This document shows, piece after piece, positions 1 to 12,665 of a stretch of 64,000 nucleotides of DNA (its first letter is position 1; each line of letters begins with the position of its first letter). Under the pieces are notes generated by a model. It saw only the letters and a list, made by a program, of their open reading frames with translations, was not told where the DNA came from and ran no database searches. The position numbers were made by a program, and so were the translations under genes. Origin of the DNA: Poecilobothrus nobilitatus (lineage: Eukaryota > Arthropoda > Insecta > Diptera > Dolichopodidae); NCBI GenBank assembly GCA_947095535.1, contig OX352772.1:48999445-49063444 (forward strand). Reading direction: 5' to 3'.

Positions 1-767
1 AGGACAATAAATCCTTTTTTTTTGTTTTCTGTTTTTTTTTTTGATAATAATATTTTGGGAAATTTTCACATGCTAGACATGTAAAATTTAATTTTTGTGT
101 TTGTTTTATAAGTTTTAGTTTTATTTTTGTAATAAAAAAAAAAAAAAGGTATTCGTTTTTCTTAAAAAAGAAATTTAATTTGAAAAATTATTTAATTTAA
201 AAAAAAAAATAAAAAATACAAAAAAAAAGCTTTAAGAAAAATGATGCAAAGTATTAAATAAGGATCTAAATGTAAAAAAAACAAAAAAAAAGAAAAAAAA
301 ACAAACTATTTTAATTATTTAATAGAAAATTGGTGAAATTAACCGTATAAAACTAATTAACTATATGTATGTGTGTATGTAAAAGAACTGTACTAAATTT
401 GAGACAAATGATATCAGTTCCTTGGGTCACAAATTATATTATAATAGTACAATTTATAAAAGTTTCTTATATTATATACTTATAATATTGTAATTTAAAT
501 TTAAGGTGTTCAAATGTTTCAAATGATATGATATTTGAATTTATAATCCATGAAAAAGGCAAAATTAGATGGTACAAATGTTAGTTAAAATTTTTAATGA
601 ATTTTATTTTTTTTTTTTTCCTTAGAAAAGTTTATAAAGTACCTAAAGTTAAATTTTATCTTAAAATTTTTTATTGTTTTTTTGGTAAATAATAGTTTTT
701 ATGATGATTGGATGATTATTAAATTGCCTCAGAACTGTTTTAAAAATCGTATCATTTAATAAAAAGG
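1..767. other. AT-rich non-coding flank
   Basis: Long A and T homopolymer runs with no reading frame of note and no recognised repeat. It could be UTR or intron of a gene beyond the left edge, but nothing in the sequence demonstrates that. Confidence 0.5.
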
Positions 768-790
768 TATATATATATATATATATATAT
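768..790. repeat. (AT)n microsatellite
   Basis: Uninterrupted alternating TA run of about 23 bases, just downstream (in the SINE's orientation) of the minus-strand SINE that follows. Confidence 0.9.
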
Positions 791-823
791 AACTTTTAAG
801 TTTAATTTAGTTTTTTGTTTTTA

Positions 824-1003
824 GTTTATTCCCCTGCCACATAAATATAACAAAGAAATTATACAGGCTTTCCCTTTCAGATATAGCTGTATATGTTGTA
901 AGGAAACATTTTTCTTAAGATGTATTTGGGATTCGAACCAATTTTCTCTCGGTTTTTACAACGTATTTTATACTCTCTTATCCACTAGGCCTTTGAGATC
1001 TCT
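824..1003 (-). mobile_element. tRNA-derived SINE, copy 1
   Basis: Read on the minus strand the head has an A-box-like GGCCTAGTGGATAAGAG and a near-perfect B box GGTTCGAATCC (plus positions 929-939), the two internal RNA polymerase III promoter elements of tRNA-derived SINEs. The tail ends TGTGGCAGGGGAATAAACT. The same head and tail occur at 2295-2473 (plus) and 12938-13106 (minus), so this is a dispersed family rather than a lone tRNA pseudogene. Confidence 0.8.
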
Positions 1004-1180
1004 AATTTGGTTTTATAAATAAGGACTTAAAATATATAGCTACTATATTATATAGCTATATATATTTATTATAATTTCGAAAATGTTAAAAATTTTATTT
1101 ATCTCCACTTGATTCTAAAGTCAATCAAGTCAGCAAATATTATTAATTAATAATACTAATACTAATACTAATAGCTTGTA

Positions 1181-1278
1181 CAGTGACAGTAGATCAGCTG
1201 CCTTCAATTGTTATATCATGCAGAATTGTGTTTTATACTACTGCATGTTGTAATTGTTAACAATTGGCCTCGTCACTG
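1181..1278. repeat. imperfect palindrome, possible short MITE
   Basis: CAGTGAC at 1181-1187 is inverted as GTCACTG at 1272-1278, and inside it CAATTGTTATATCATGCAG is roughly inverted as CTGCATGTTGTAATTG. The roughly 98 bp unit could fold as one interrupted hairpin. No duplicated target site is obvious. Confidence 0.35.
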
Positions 1279-2294
1279 ATAGTAAAATAGTAACAATATT
1301 AAATAAATTCATTCTTCCTTTTAAGTCTCACTCTCCAATTCACAGTTTCCCCATTCTTGTCCTATTATCTCTTATGTCTTCATATTACATTAGAAGTTGG
1401 GGCTTTCATCCCGTTATATAGGTTGGAAAGGCAGGTGGCATTAGTCAGTAAAAATCTAACATTACCAACGGGATATTCTTGGTGTCTTTGGAAGATTCCC
1501 TTAGGAGAAAGAAAACTTTCTTCGGAGAAAAAAAACGAAATGTGTTTAATAAAGATATTCATAAAAAATTTTTTGAATTGTAATTAGTAGAGTACAATAG
1601 AACAACTTTGGAACCACATAACATAAGTATTAATTTTTAAGCAACAAAAGTAAAAATACAGTATATGTAATGGTATTCTTCTTCCAATCCCTCGCGAAGC
1701 TGTTAAATAGCAGAGAGTTACAGAATCATAAATACTGACAGTTACTTGTGATAAGAGGTATTTCAAATGGTTCTGTAAATTTTTACAAAGACATTTGCGG
1801 TCGGAAAAAGCGAAGCAATGTTTGTATTCTTTATAAGCACATCAATATAATTCGGAAGGAAAATGATACCCAATTTAATGAATTGGTCGTTAAAAGTAAA
1901 AGAAATAAAATTTCGATAAAAATATGATGAGGGTTTTTGAGAATTGATATTGTTATCTAAAAGGAAGAACATGCTTTCTAATAAATAATCTATCATGATA
2001 TCTAATAATAATTTATTTGTCAATTATAAACTGAGAATTTAATAAATTGTAAATATCTATCCTTGTCAAAAAAATTAAAATTTTAGTTCTGAATATTAAA
2101 ACAAAATACAGCCTAATTGAAATTATAATCGAGGTATAGTCAACATCCCATAGTTTGATCATTTAATAAATGTTGTATATTTTCCAATTAAATTAAGAAC
2201 TCCTACCGCACCACCGAAAAAGAGAAGCTCACTCACCGTATCATATTGTATACGTTAGAAGACGTTCTTAAAATAAATAAATAAAATTAAAATA
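1279..2294. other. non-coding, nothing recognised
   Basis: Short open frames on both strands (for example 1380-1562 and 1763-2023) have no recognisable domain, and their composition is what AT-rich random sequence gives. Confidence 0.5.
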
Positions 2295-2473
2295 GGGCCA
2301 AAGTCTCGGTGGTCTAGTGGGTAAGGGCATTTAAAATACGGTGAAAACACAGTTTGGGTGCGAATCCCATATACACGTCATAAGAATAGTTCTCCCTTAC
2401 GACATTTACAGCCACACCTAGGCTGTGTAATTTTTTAGACACATTTATGTGGCAGGGGAATAAACTGAAAAAA
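2295..2473 (+). mobile_element. tRNA-derived SINE, copy 2
   Basis: Plus-strand copy of the SINE seen at 824-1003. The A-box region CGGTGGTCTAGTGGGTAAGG starts near 2308 and the B-box-like GGTGCGAATCC is at 2357-2367. The body contains TACGACATTTACAGCC and the tail CATTTATGTGGCAGGGGAAT. Copies 1 and 3 end in the same tail, which defines the 3' end. Confidence 0.8.
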
Positions 2474-3984
2474 GATCGACATGAAATATATACATAGATA
2501 AGAATTATATATTGGAGATTTTCTACACTTCGAGACGTTTAAGGTTCAAGACTATTACTCTTATATAAAAATCTAAAAATTAAAAATTTTCTATAGCATT
2601 TTCATTTATTTTAATTTTAATTTTAATGCAACTATATGTTGTATATAATAATAATATGTAAACAATAATATTTTAAGGAACATTTAATAAAATCATATTT
2701 TTAATTAAAAAATCTTTCAAAAAAGCAAAAAAAAGTTTAAAACACTGTATAAAAGATCAAAGATATTATGCTCTTAAAAAGCCGTATAATATTAAGAAAA
2801 AATCAAAATTTTTTCCGTATTTTCATATTTTTTCATTATAAACAAATCATATACCGCAAAAAAAAAAAAACAAAAAAAAATACAACAAAATGGAAAAAGA
2901 GTTTTTCATTGAGAAAATTTTCTAACAAAAGAAAATTACGCCGTTATAAAGACCACCGCCGCCACCGTGCTCCAATAATTTTTTTTTTTTGTTTTTAAAA
3001 TTTAAAATGTTAGTAAACATTGTGAAAAAAAAATTAAGAAGCAAAAGTTTTATCGTTATTGTGATTGTAGTTTTATATATATTAAGAAAAGTATATTATA
3101 TAAACACAAAGTCTTGCATAATATTATATCAAGGTTAACTACTATTAATAGTAACATGAACTTTTCGTCTCTTTTATTCTCCTGATATTAGACCTCATCA
3201 ATATAAAATTTCATTTTGCTGAACTGAGAAACCTTTTTTAGTTTATGCCATAAGTGTTATAAAGATAAACATAACATAAGGGGTAAATTTTAGAGGAATT
3301 ATAATGTAAATTTATTTCAAGTTAGGTAATTAATAATTTATACATACTTATAAGCTAAACTATAAAACTGATCTAAGTCAACTTAAAATTAAGAATATTT
3401 TAAATTAATAAAATAGTTTAACGCACGAGATTAACTTTCAAATAGGAAATGTTTTTTATAATTGATTCAGAATATAAATGAATTTTATGCAATAAAATTA
3501 TATATTTTAATAGCCAAATCCCCTCGAAAGAAAGACGCTGGTTATTTTTTAATTACGGCATTTATCATAGGTCGCTAATATGAATCGCAACTGAACTTTT
3601 TTTTCCAAAGCGAATAGAACGCGATAGGTTTACAGATTCCATGCGATTTATGAATTCCGGAAATTTCTCTTGCAATACGATTTATTGCCCCTATAACACG
3701 ATTTTCTTTCCACTTTTTTATGCCTATATAAAATGGGAATTTTACCATTTTATAAAAAACATAATTTAATACGGAATTTTTAAAATTTCAATACTTTTAT
3801 AACGAACATACACAAACGTGGCATAAAAGCATCTAGTTTAAATTCAGATTTGTAAAAGGATGCAACATTATTTAAAGTGTGATGCATAAGAGTTTGCCTT
3901 CTTCTCTAAAAACGTAAGGTATGGCGTTCTGGATGGACTAACTGTATTATAAATTATAAAAATCGAATGAATTGTATATAGTAA
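2474..3984. other. AT-rich non-coding stretch
   Basis: No recognisable gene. An open frame at 2768-2998 is lysine and phenylalanine rich only because of A and T runs; it contains a small CCGCCGCCACCG patch near 2950. Confidence 0.45.
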
Positions 3985-4329
3985 AATAAAGTTGGGTAGA
4001 TTACATATAACAAACGAAGAAGTTCTCTTACGAATTGAAAAAAAAGCCTGAAATAATACAAAAAATAAAAACCAGAAAATTAGAGTACTTTAGGCACATA
4101 TTACGGCATCCAGAAAAATATGAACTTTTAAAAATAATACTGGAAGAATTATTTTTTATTAATAAAAATTTAACATGATAGACGTAGACGTGCACCTGCG
4201 AAACGTAGAATTTTCTAGCTTAAAAATTTACGACAAGGGTTCAACACAAGCACTAAATCCTTGTTTAGAGCGGCAGTAGACAAAGTGAAAAGAGTGATCA
4301 TGTTGGCCAACGTTCGGAGCGAATAAGAT
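3985..4329 (+). pseudogene. non-LTR retrotransposon ORF2, C-terminal fragment (RTE-like)
   Basis: Plus-strand translation around 4050-4150 gives an IKTRKLEYFRHILRHPEKY segment, the usual IKxRKLxYFGHIxR motif just after the RT/thumb region of endonuclease-reverse transcriptases. After a frameshift, 4180-4329 gives LKNLRQGF...STKSLFRAAVDKV...MLANVR, matching the family's terminal WLKNLRxW...LFRxAxxK...ANxR block, and ends at a stop near 4327-4329. A TAG replaces the expected Trp of WLKNLR. Only the last ~110 codons remain, so this is a dead 5'-truncated copy. RTE-like placement is from motif memory, not a search. Confidence 0.7.
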
Positions 4330-5124
4330 ACAAGAAGAAAAAGAAGATTAATCTAAATTTATCTAAAAAATAATGGACAGACAGATCATACAATTAAATT
4401 TTAGCAAAACAGACAAAATTTTTAAAATAAAAGTAAGACTTCCCTTTTTAAAACTATGTGAAGGCCTTTAAAAGTGTTTTATCTTTTAATGCATATATAC
4501 AATACAATATATTTCCTTTATATATAAGTATTATATGTAATTACCATTATATAGTTACAAGAGAACATCAATAAAGCTTAAAACTAAAAATTACATATTA
4601 ATTTTTCGTCTTGTGTGGTACGATACTACCAAAACAATAAATGGTGTCGTAGCAAATTAAATTAAAATATTTTATAATATAGAATATTGTCATATAATAT
4701 GATTTTAAATTATTACAGAGTTTTAAACTGAAGTTTTTAAATTGTTTATATAATAAGTTTTTTTTTCCATAAATGGTTTTTATTACTTTTCTGCAATCTG
4801 CATTTTTTTTTTGTATGTAGACATTTTTTAGCTTCATATTTTTTAAGCTATTATTTAATTTTTGTATAATTTGCCTTTAAACATTACAACAGGATATTTT
4901 TAAATAGAAAAAATTTTTTGTTTGTTTTTAATAATTCGAGAATAGCTATATGTATCTAATATCTACCTATGAATTACAAATTAAAGTTTAAAAAACCTAA
5001 ACCACAAGACTCTAGTTACGGTCGAATCTTATTTTTAACTGTTATTCCTTTATTTGAATTGAAGTAAGGGAATTAAGACTGTTAACTGTTTACTTAAAGT
5101 ATAGCAGTATCTTAAATTTAGTTT
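4330..5124. other. AT-rich non-coding stretch
   Basis: No recognisable gene or repeat. The minus-strand frame 4598-4837 has no domain features. Confidence 0.4.
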
Positions 5125-5999
5125 ACAATACAACCTATGAGTGGCATCTCTTACGAAATTGGTTTGCAGACCATAAATTAGTAATAAGCAATAAGACAAA
5201 AATAATGTTTTTTAACCTATAACCTCATAGATACAATATAATATTTGTGCAAGTGAGATTTCACTCGTTCTCGTCAGATTTCAACTGTTCCATCATTTTA
5301 CCATATTTGTCTTCGAGTTATAATAAAACATTTAATTATAATTTAGCCAGTGATAATTGTTTTAATATAAAAACTGTGAATCAGTTCAAGTATTTGAGAG
5401 TTATAATTGATAATTTTTTTTTGTTTTTAAGAGGGACGGTGGAAAACATCGAAAGTCACTCAAAAGAACTGCACGAGGTTCTTTTGGGTAGTGTAGGACA
5501 TTAAAAGCACCTCTTTTAAAACCAAACTCTAGGATGGATTTAATACATAGTGATATAATGTATAGTTTGGTTTTGGGTAAAAGGATAAGGAAAGGATTAC
5601 TTGGGAAATTGGGTTTGGGATAATTAGAATATTACTCATGGAAGATGAACGAAAAAATTTGGAGACTTATTTTGAAGAAGGATGTCCATGTTCTTCTTAA
5701 TATCGTTGTATCGTACATATATGAAACTACATAAATTTCATATACTAATTCTTTGAAGCAGTACTTTCGTTAGCAGTTGTTACGGTTACTTTCAGTCTAA
5801 GTTGCAATATGGCACTATATGTTTGGGGTGAGATTCACTGGAATAAATTACAACCTTTTCTTATTTTACAGAAACATATTGTTAGAAAAATTAAGAATTT
5901 CTTTAAAATTTTGAAAAGATTTTTCAGGCCGAAAAATTTCTCAATTATTGATGTGATGATCTTCACATTTTGTTACTCATTTGTTACTCTTTCTTAAGA
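5125..5999 (+). pseudogene. non-LTR reverse transcriptase fragment (jockey/CR1-like palm and thumb)
   Basis: Translation from about 5130 gives LLRNWFADHKLVISNKTK, matching the LxxWFxxNxLxLNxxKT segment after the RT active site of jockey/CR1-type elements. At 5380-5420 follows the NQFKYLRVIIDNF segment, equivalent to the conserved FKYLGxxID motif. Further on (5809-5900) ALYVWGEIHWNKLQPFLILQKHIVRKI resembles the GIxxWG...LxxLQKxxIRxI segment. Several frame changes and stops separate these pieces. The catalytic FADD box and endonuclease are absent. A decayed internal fragment; the clade is uncertain. Confidence 0.65.
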
Positions 6000-8159
6000 G
6001 ATTTAATTGAGTTGTAATTGTTTTCTTGAAATTACAGTTAAAAGTTGAAATATTGCCTTTTCTGTCACTTCTTTTTTGTATACAAAAATTCTTCTCCAAG
6101 CTGTTGAGAAGTGCTGACCTATTCTCTTAGTTCTTTTAGAATTTTTCTAATACATAGCAAGTACTACTCGTATATAATATATTTCATATATATACTAAAC
6201 TAATAATTATGAAATTATACATTTCATATATACGACTAGTTTTTGAACATTTTTCAACTCCTTGATATTAGTCTGCATATGCAATGAGGAGAATTGGTAG
6301 GGAAAAAAAAGTTAATTAACATCCTATTTTTAATTGACCTAATTTATAATTGTAAGCTTTAAGGTTTTTGAAGATAATAAAAATAATTTAATTCGATTCG
6401 ATAAAACATCTTTTAAACTTGTCTTTGGTTTTTTAGAAAGTTAGTGTAACATTTTATACTAGTTACATTAATTGTATACATTGGACACACAGTGATTACA
6501 TTGTTAATTTCTGTTGACATTCAAGAAACGCACGCTTTATAACACACTCACATGTCATGTTGAGTTCGACGGATATCGGTGAATATTATAAAAATTGACG
6601 TCAAGTTCCACGTGTATCATTTGTAAACATCATGAAAATGTTTCAACATCCTGTGCTTACTGTTGAACATAAAAATAAACTTGCCTTAAGCTCCAAAGTA
6701 TCACCCGTGAACGTTTTTAATGGTAAAAATTTGTACATTAAATTGTTTTGAGATTTTGAAGAACAATTTAGCAATGTTCACTCGTGTGACTTAACGCAGG
6801 TTTATTTTAATATTCACCGGTGACCACGGGATTTTGAAATATTTAAGTAATGTACATCGATGATACACTTAACGTATCACACTCAACGTATTACCATTTT
6901 GTGAGGCAAAGCAGGTTTCAATCAAGGAATAATCTAATTATTCTAAAGAATTAATTAATAAATAATTAATTATTATCACTATAGAAAAATAAAATTCAAG
7001 ATTTACTATATTTTAAAATTACATCAATTAAAATATTAATAATTTTATTTTTTTACACCACATCTTAATCGTTATATTGTGTATGTAAATGTTATTTATA
7101 TTATCATTTTTCAAATTTTATAATATTTCCATACAAAATAATAATTTTTTAACGTTTGATTGAAATTAACAACAACTGTTTGATGCTCGACTGAAAAACA
7201 TATGATTTTTATGTTAATCTTTGATCCTTAAAGACCTACCGATAATGCCTTCTGCTTTCATAATTATTACAAAAACAAATTACCATAGACCGTATTATTA
7301 TTAGTACGTGGAATAAGTAAATTGATTTATTAGTGGAAAAATTATCATTTGACTTCTTGTTTTACTCTTTTAATATGCATACTAAAATGTTACGACATTA
7401 GACCCAACATTTGAAGATGTTTTTTGTTTTTTTTAATTTTATTGTTGAAATCATAAACAAACAGATGCATTCGTTGATGATAAAAATACTTTTATTGCTT
7501 TAAAAAAAAAAAAGAGTTCTGGTTAATTAGTTTTTTAATTAGCATACAAATTTATGTGTTAAATTTTAGTAAAATAGAAAAAAATATGTTCTTTGACTAC
7601 ATTTGTATCGGTCGACATCATAAAAGTTTTAGCGAAATAAAAGTATTAATGAAACATTTATTTAAATACAAATAGATACTAAAATTAGAATGAATGAATT
7701 GACTTCTTTGCTCATTTAAAAGTTAATCTTAATCAAAATCAAAAAATAATAAATCATATGACGATTCATCATATTTTCGTTTCTTCAAATGTTTACTTAA
7801 CAGTAGTTGTTAATATTTAAATCATGTCATCATTTAACCCAAATATTCGACGGTATTTACAAATTTTACCTATTCCACGATAACACAAAAAAATATCGAA
7901 TGATGCAAATCAAACAGTTTAAGCCTTGTCCTGACTAATACGTTTATTTTTTTGTGGCATGAACGTAGAAGAAAGTTCTCGTAAAAATTGCGCAGAATAC
8001 GTATACTATACGTCAAACAAAAAATATAAAAACTCCAAACAATTGAAAAAATTTCTAAAATAAATGAATTATTAAAATAATTTTTCAGTTTTGTTCTCCA
8101 TTTTCTCCTTCGTTACGATTGTTTATTTTTAAAAACAAATGTTTTGACATTTGTTAGGG
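6000..8159. other. non-coding stretch, nothing recognised
   Basis: About 2.1 kb without a credible gene. 6485-6900 has a visibly higher GC content than its surroundings and may be part of an unrecognised element. Confidence 0.4.
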
Positions 8160-8360
8160 GAAATTGCATGAAAATCGCTATCAGCAGCATTTTCTGTGCG
8201 ACAAAAATGCGTATGTATATCTGCTGCAAAAAAACGCTGTAAAATCGCGGCAAAATATAGTTGGTGTGGTCATATTCATAAGCTGCCATGTAAAATATTT
8301 TGCAGAAAAAAACGCACCGCTTGTTCAAAAAAATGTGCTGGTCTGGGGTCTGTGAAAAAT
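8160..8360 (+). repeat. dispersed repeat copy with Cys-rich reading frame
   Basis: About 180 bp here recur, diverged, at 59975-60170 in the same orientation: shared blocks include TGCTGCAAAGAAAACGC-like, AAATAT(A/T)GTTGGT and TATTCATAAGC. One frame (8196-8381) encodes a Cys/Lys-rich peptide with spaced pairs such as CVC, SWCGH, PCKIFC and CSKKC, like the short Cys-rich tails of some transposon proteins. The 60 kb copy is broken in that frame. A transposon tail is an inference. Confidence 0.4.
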
Positions 8361-8438
8361 GTGCCTTATTTATTTTATTGAAACAAGATAAAATAAAAAA
8401 CTTATAGTCTAGTACATAAAAGTGATCGATGATCGACA

Positions 8439-8484
8439 TTAGATAGTAAGTTATCGGAACCGTTAGATAGTAAGTTATCGGAAC
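8439..8484. repeat. 24 bp tandem duplication
   Basis: TTAGATAGTAAGTTATCGGA occurs at 8439 and again at 8463, identical across 22 bases. Confidence 0.85.
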
Positions 8485-8527
8485 AGACATCTTATTCATA
8501 TATACCTCAAATTCGTTTCTGTTTATT

Positions 8528-8573
8528 ACACTAATATAACTAATATTATGAAGAATATTAGTTACATTAGTGT
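8528..8573. repeat. 20 bp inverted repeat hairpin
   Basis: ACACTAATATAACTAATATT (8528-8547) is inverted at 8554-8573 with one mismatch, around a 6-base loop ATGAAG. It could be a small MITE remnant or a cruciform-prone site. Confidence 0.7.
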
Positions 8574-8678
8574 TATATTGTGTTATATTCTTCAATATTA
8601 AGATATTATAACGAACGTTTAATATTATATTTAATACAAATCAATAATCGAATCACAGGTACATTAATAAGTTAACTG

Positions 8679-8826
8679 GAGCCCTACAAAGAATCAACTA
8701 TTGACGTTTCAAATAAAAACAAGCGAATAAAATTAATAGCTTAGAATATAAAACAACAAATCGGACATTAAATGGTTAGCTTAGAGCCCTATAAAGAATA
8801 AACTACTAACGTTTTAAATAAAGACA
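8679..8826 (+). repeat. about 105 bp period duplication
   Basis: The block GAGCCCTACAAAGAATCAAC followed by ACGTTTCAAATAAA at 8679 recurs, diverged, at 8784. It directly precedes the family A copy and may be part of its flank. Confidence 0.5.
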
Positions 8827-9585
8827 AGGCAGAATGTAAACTAACGGTATATATAATACAAACTGTTTAGAATAGTGACTCTGCTTCAAAATTTGAAAAT
8901 TTCATAAGACAATAAGAAAAAATGTCAAAATAGGACATTTTTGAAATTTTGAGGGGCTGTAAGTCCAGAAACACATATAACTAAGAAAAACCGTTAACAT
9001 GTAACATGTAAAAATATATTATTGAAGCTTTTATTTTTGTCTTGCCAAAGAAAAATTTGTACAAGTATTTAAGTTACAGGTGTCTAAAAAAAAATAGCAA
9101 ATTTTCAATTTTTAGCTCTAATAGCTCATAAATAAGGGGTGGTTTAAAAAAATGTTCTGAGGAAACTTATACTAATTCTAAAAGTTTTTTCTTCTCTCAA
9201 AATTTCAATTCCCTATCTACAACCGTACCGGAGTTATGAAGATAGAAAAATCATGTAAAATTTGGTTTTTATATAACGGTAAATTTAAATACTAAATTTA
9301 AAAAAAATTGTATAATTTTGATATTGATTTACAAAGGTAAAAAAAAATCTTGGCGTTTTCAGGTTGAAAAAATGTTAAGCAGAACATGAGATATACGCAT
9401 TTAAAAATAGAGCTTTTGTAAAGTTTGAGCGGCTGTAGCTCCCTAATGGATGGGGCTACATGAAAAAGTTGTTCTACAAGATTAATTTCTTTATGAGATC
9501 TACCCAAGCTTACATTTTTTTTTTCTCTATCTTTAACGATGTAGAAGTTTTGTAAACAGACGGACCGACGAAATACAATGTAAAA
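8823..9585 (+). mobile_element. family A repeat, copy A1
   Basis: Begins ACAAGGCAGAATGTAAACTA and continues with the family landmarks: ACAAACTGTTTAGAAT, GGGGCTGTAAGTCC, AGAAAAACCGTTAACA, ACAAGTATTTAAGTTACAGG, ATAACGGTAAATTTAAATA, GGCTGTAGCTCC, TCTATCTTTAACG, and a degenerate GGAC microsatellite near 9560. The terminal hairpin seen in A5 and A11 is missing. No coding potential. It behaves as a non-autonomous mobile element with at least ten more copies or pieces in the window. Confidence 0.75.
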
Positions 9586-11807
9586 AGAGTCCTAAAGACA
9601 TTGGTCAAAACTAAAAACACATACATTAACAGGTATATTTTTTAACAAAATTTAATTTGATTCTTAAAAAATATTTTTAAACTGAATGATGAATTGTTTT
9701 TAATTAAAGCATTATAGAAATAATTGTATTAAAGTCATATAATTTAAAAGAAAATTTTAAGTCTCATGAAATAAGTTTTGAAAATTTCCGAATAAAAAAT
9801 TACAAAATTAAATTTAATACATTTTTCCAGAAGGTGTCTTTAATATTTTATTTAAATCACTTTCATATTCTTTCATTTTTCGTACGTTATTTGAATTATC
9901 AAAAAGGGTTATTTAAAATACCTATAAAATTATTTCACCCATAACTTTAACATTCAATGGTTTCTTTAATTAAAAATGCTTTGAAACTATTTATTACACT
10001 TTCATATTATTATAGTTAATGGTCATCATCATCATTATCTTGTTAGAATAAAATTATATAAATTTTGTTATCCTTTGAAATAAATTTAAGAGTAAAGAAA
10101 GGCTAACATTTTAGATCTTATAAAAAGGTCAAACGGAGTCAAAATTAGGGAAAAAAATATTTCAATAAAAATTAATTTTTTGGAATTAAAAATGATTTTT
10201 TTTTTCTTTTTTTAATTTAAGGTTTTTGAAATCAAGGCTGGCTAACTATCACTATCCAAAATAAGAATAAAATATTTAAAAAATCTTGTTTTGTTTACCA
10301 TTCTTATGCAAATGTCCTGTGGTACTTAATAATAATTTATGCTCAATATGTTAACGTTTTCTTTTAGTTGTACCCATCGTTTGTTAACTCTTTTATTGTT
10401 TTTCAGTTAAAAAAAGGAACAGAGAATAATTATTAAGGGAAACTAAAACAGTGGTTTTTAATTTGTACGTGCATACTGTATTAAATGTTTAAAACCTGTC
10501 GAATAAAGGGAATCCAAATACCATTTTTGCATCAGCATAAAATACATTCTCATGTCTCATAATATGTATAAATCGAATTGCCTCTGACAATAATAGACAT
10601 TTAGTTAAGGACTTAAATATAAACCACGAAAAAAAGCTTCAAATCATCGCTAATCACAATATATATAAATCTGATTATTGAATAAAAAATGATTTTTTAT
10701 TTGAATACCGGAAATTACAGCATAAGTGCATATTGAAGTCAGATCTTTCTAATACGCGGAATAGTAATTCACTTTAATTTCAGTTACGATCTTAAATATA
10801 TATAGCATACATAAATTTCTTATAAACATATTTATTGAAAGCAATTATTTTAAAATATTCATTTTGGGTTACGCCACGAAATTTGAAACTTATAGAAACT
10901 ACATGTTTTTTTCGTTAAAACAAACGTTCTAACGCCACAAAAACATATTTACTTGCCTCTTCTCCTTTTAGAAAAATTAAGAGCCACTGTTTTTCCTAAA
11001 AAAAAATGTAACAACCGTTACATACAGAACGGCAATATTAAGAACTAAAAATAAAAACAACAACAACAATATTTTCTAAGAAGATTCTCATAAATTTACA
11101 TAGCAATTATAGAATATAAAAAAACCTGAATCCTTTTTGTCTTTTTCCCCTTTCCATTTCTTATTTTAATTCCCTTCCCATTTCATTTCATTCAAAAAAT
11201 TCTAATGTAAATCTAACAAGAATTGTTGAATTGACCGATCATTCCAAAATGAAAATAAATAATTTTTTCTCTTATTTGTTTTTTTCTTTCTTTTTTATAT
11301 TTTTTTTTTACGAGTATAATTAAAAAGGACATGTGTATGAATGTGAATGCAAGGATGTCCATACATGTTGAATAGTTTTTATTAAATTAGAATGAGTATA
11401 ACATAAATTGGTCAACCGGAATGAACCCTTGAAGAATTTAAATTCTGATTAGAAAGTTTTCTATTATAAAGAAAGAGAAAAAGTGGAAAAGAAAGAGAAA
11501 GAATGAAAAGATATGAAAATAAAAAATGCATACACAAATAGATTTTAATAAAAAGAAAATTTTGGATAGAATTTATAATATATAAATAATTTATAAATAT
11601 TTTCTTATATTTACTACTATTTAAAATCTTTTTCATTTCTTTTAACTATATTAAAGGATTTTAAAACAAAACATTAGCCTAATACTGTTTTAATATCCGT
11701 CTATCTTATTAATTTTTTTTTTTTTTAAATTCTTAATTTATTTAGGTTGAACCAAAAATTTTTTTATTTGTGACAAACTATTTGGTTTTATCTGGATTTA
11801 CATTTTG
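9586..11807. other. AT-rich non-coding stretch
   Basis: No recognised gene or repeat in about 2.2 kb, apart from homopolymer runs. The minus frame 11412-11636 is low-complexity. Confidence 0.4.
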
Positions 11808-12665
11808 AACGAGGAAGAGTGCAGTAGAGTAAACTGTGTCTACTCTAGGATACCCGTATGAACATAATATACCCTGTTTCTATAAACGTTGACCATCTTT
11901 TAAAAACCTTCAGACGTTAACTGCAGAGATATATTTATATAAATTGTGGAGTTGTATGACAGCTACCCGAATCTATTGCACAAGCACAACCAAATTTTAC
12001 AGAAGTTGTTGCCATAAAACTTGATCATCATTTATAAGATTTCACACCCCTAGCTTCATTAAGTTCCAAGGGGTGCAGAAGCCTGAACCGGGTGCTCTAA
12101 ACCAACTTTTGTAAAATTTACAAAAGTTGTTCGCATGTAATTCGACACCTCTTTGCTAAAATTCAAATTTCTAGCTGCAGTAAACACTGAGCTATTTTCA
12201 TTTAAAAAGAGAAGTTGTATGGCAGCTACCCGAACCTGTCGTACCATCACAATCAAATTTTACAGAAGTTGTTGCCATAAAACTTAATCATCATTTGCAA
12301 AATTTCAGATACCTAGATTGAATAGATAGTTATTTCCATATAAAGAAAGCTACTCGAATCCGCTGCTCTAGATCAATCAAATTACGAGCGTTATTACAAT
12401 GCAACTTATCTCTTTTCTCAAAATTTCGAAAACCTAGTTTCAGTAGATACTTATTTATTTTCAAGTCATATTGCAGCTGCTCAAACCCGCAAGATGAAAT
12501 AGTAAAAATTTAAAAATTCTAGTTCCTTTATTTTTTGAGTTATCGTGTTCACAGACAGACGGATGGTCACAATTATATGGCTAAATTGATTCAGAATTTA
12601 ATTCTGAGCAAGAATATATTATATGTAATACTTTGCCCTATCTAGTTTGTCACCTTTAAGTGTCT
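11808..12665 (+). mobile_element. family B repeat, copy B1
   Basis: Starts GAGGAAGAGTGCAGTAGAGT, soon followed by the subterminal GGATACCCGTATGAAC. The middle is a series of diverged units of roughly 130 bp, each with GAGTTGTATGACAGCTACCC, CAACCAAATTTTACAGAAG and CTTGATCATC-type blocks. It ends with GAGTTATCGTG, a reduced ACAGACGGA microsatellite and GATTCAGAATTTAATTCTGAGC. The terminal hairpin present in B3 is lost. Frames inside, such as minus 12059-12256, are shadows of the repeat. Confidence 0.75.

Noticed and set aside
2768..2998. 76-codon Lys/Arg-rich frame ending near CCGCCGCCACCG
   Set aside because: Composition follows poly-A runs; no motif or homologue recognised.
8113..8595. 160-codon minus-strand frame, the longest in the window
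   Set aside because: It crosses a tandem duplication, a palindrome and a dispersed repeat, has no recognisable domain, and its composition is that of AT-rich noise.
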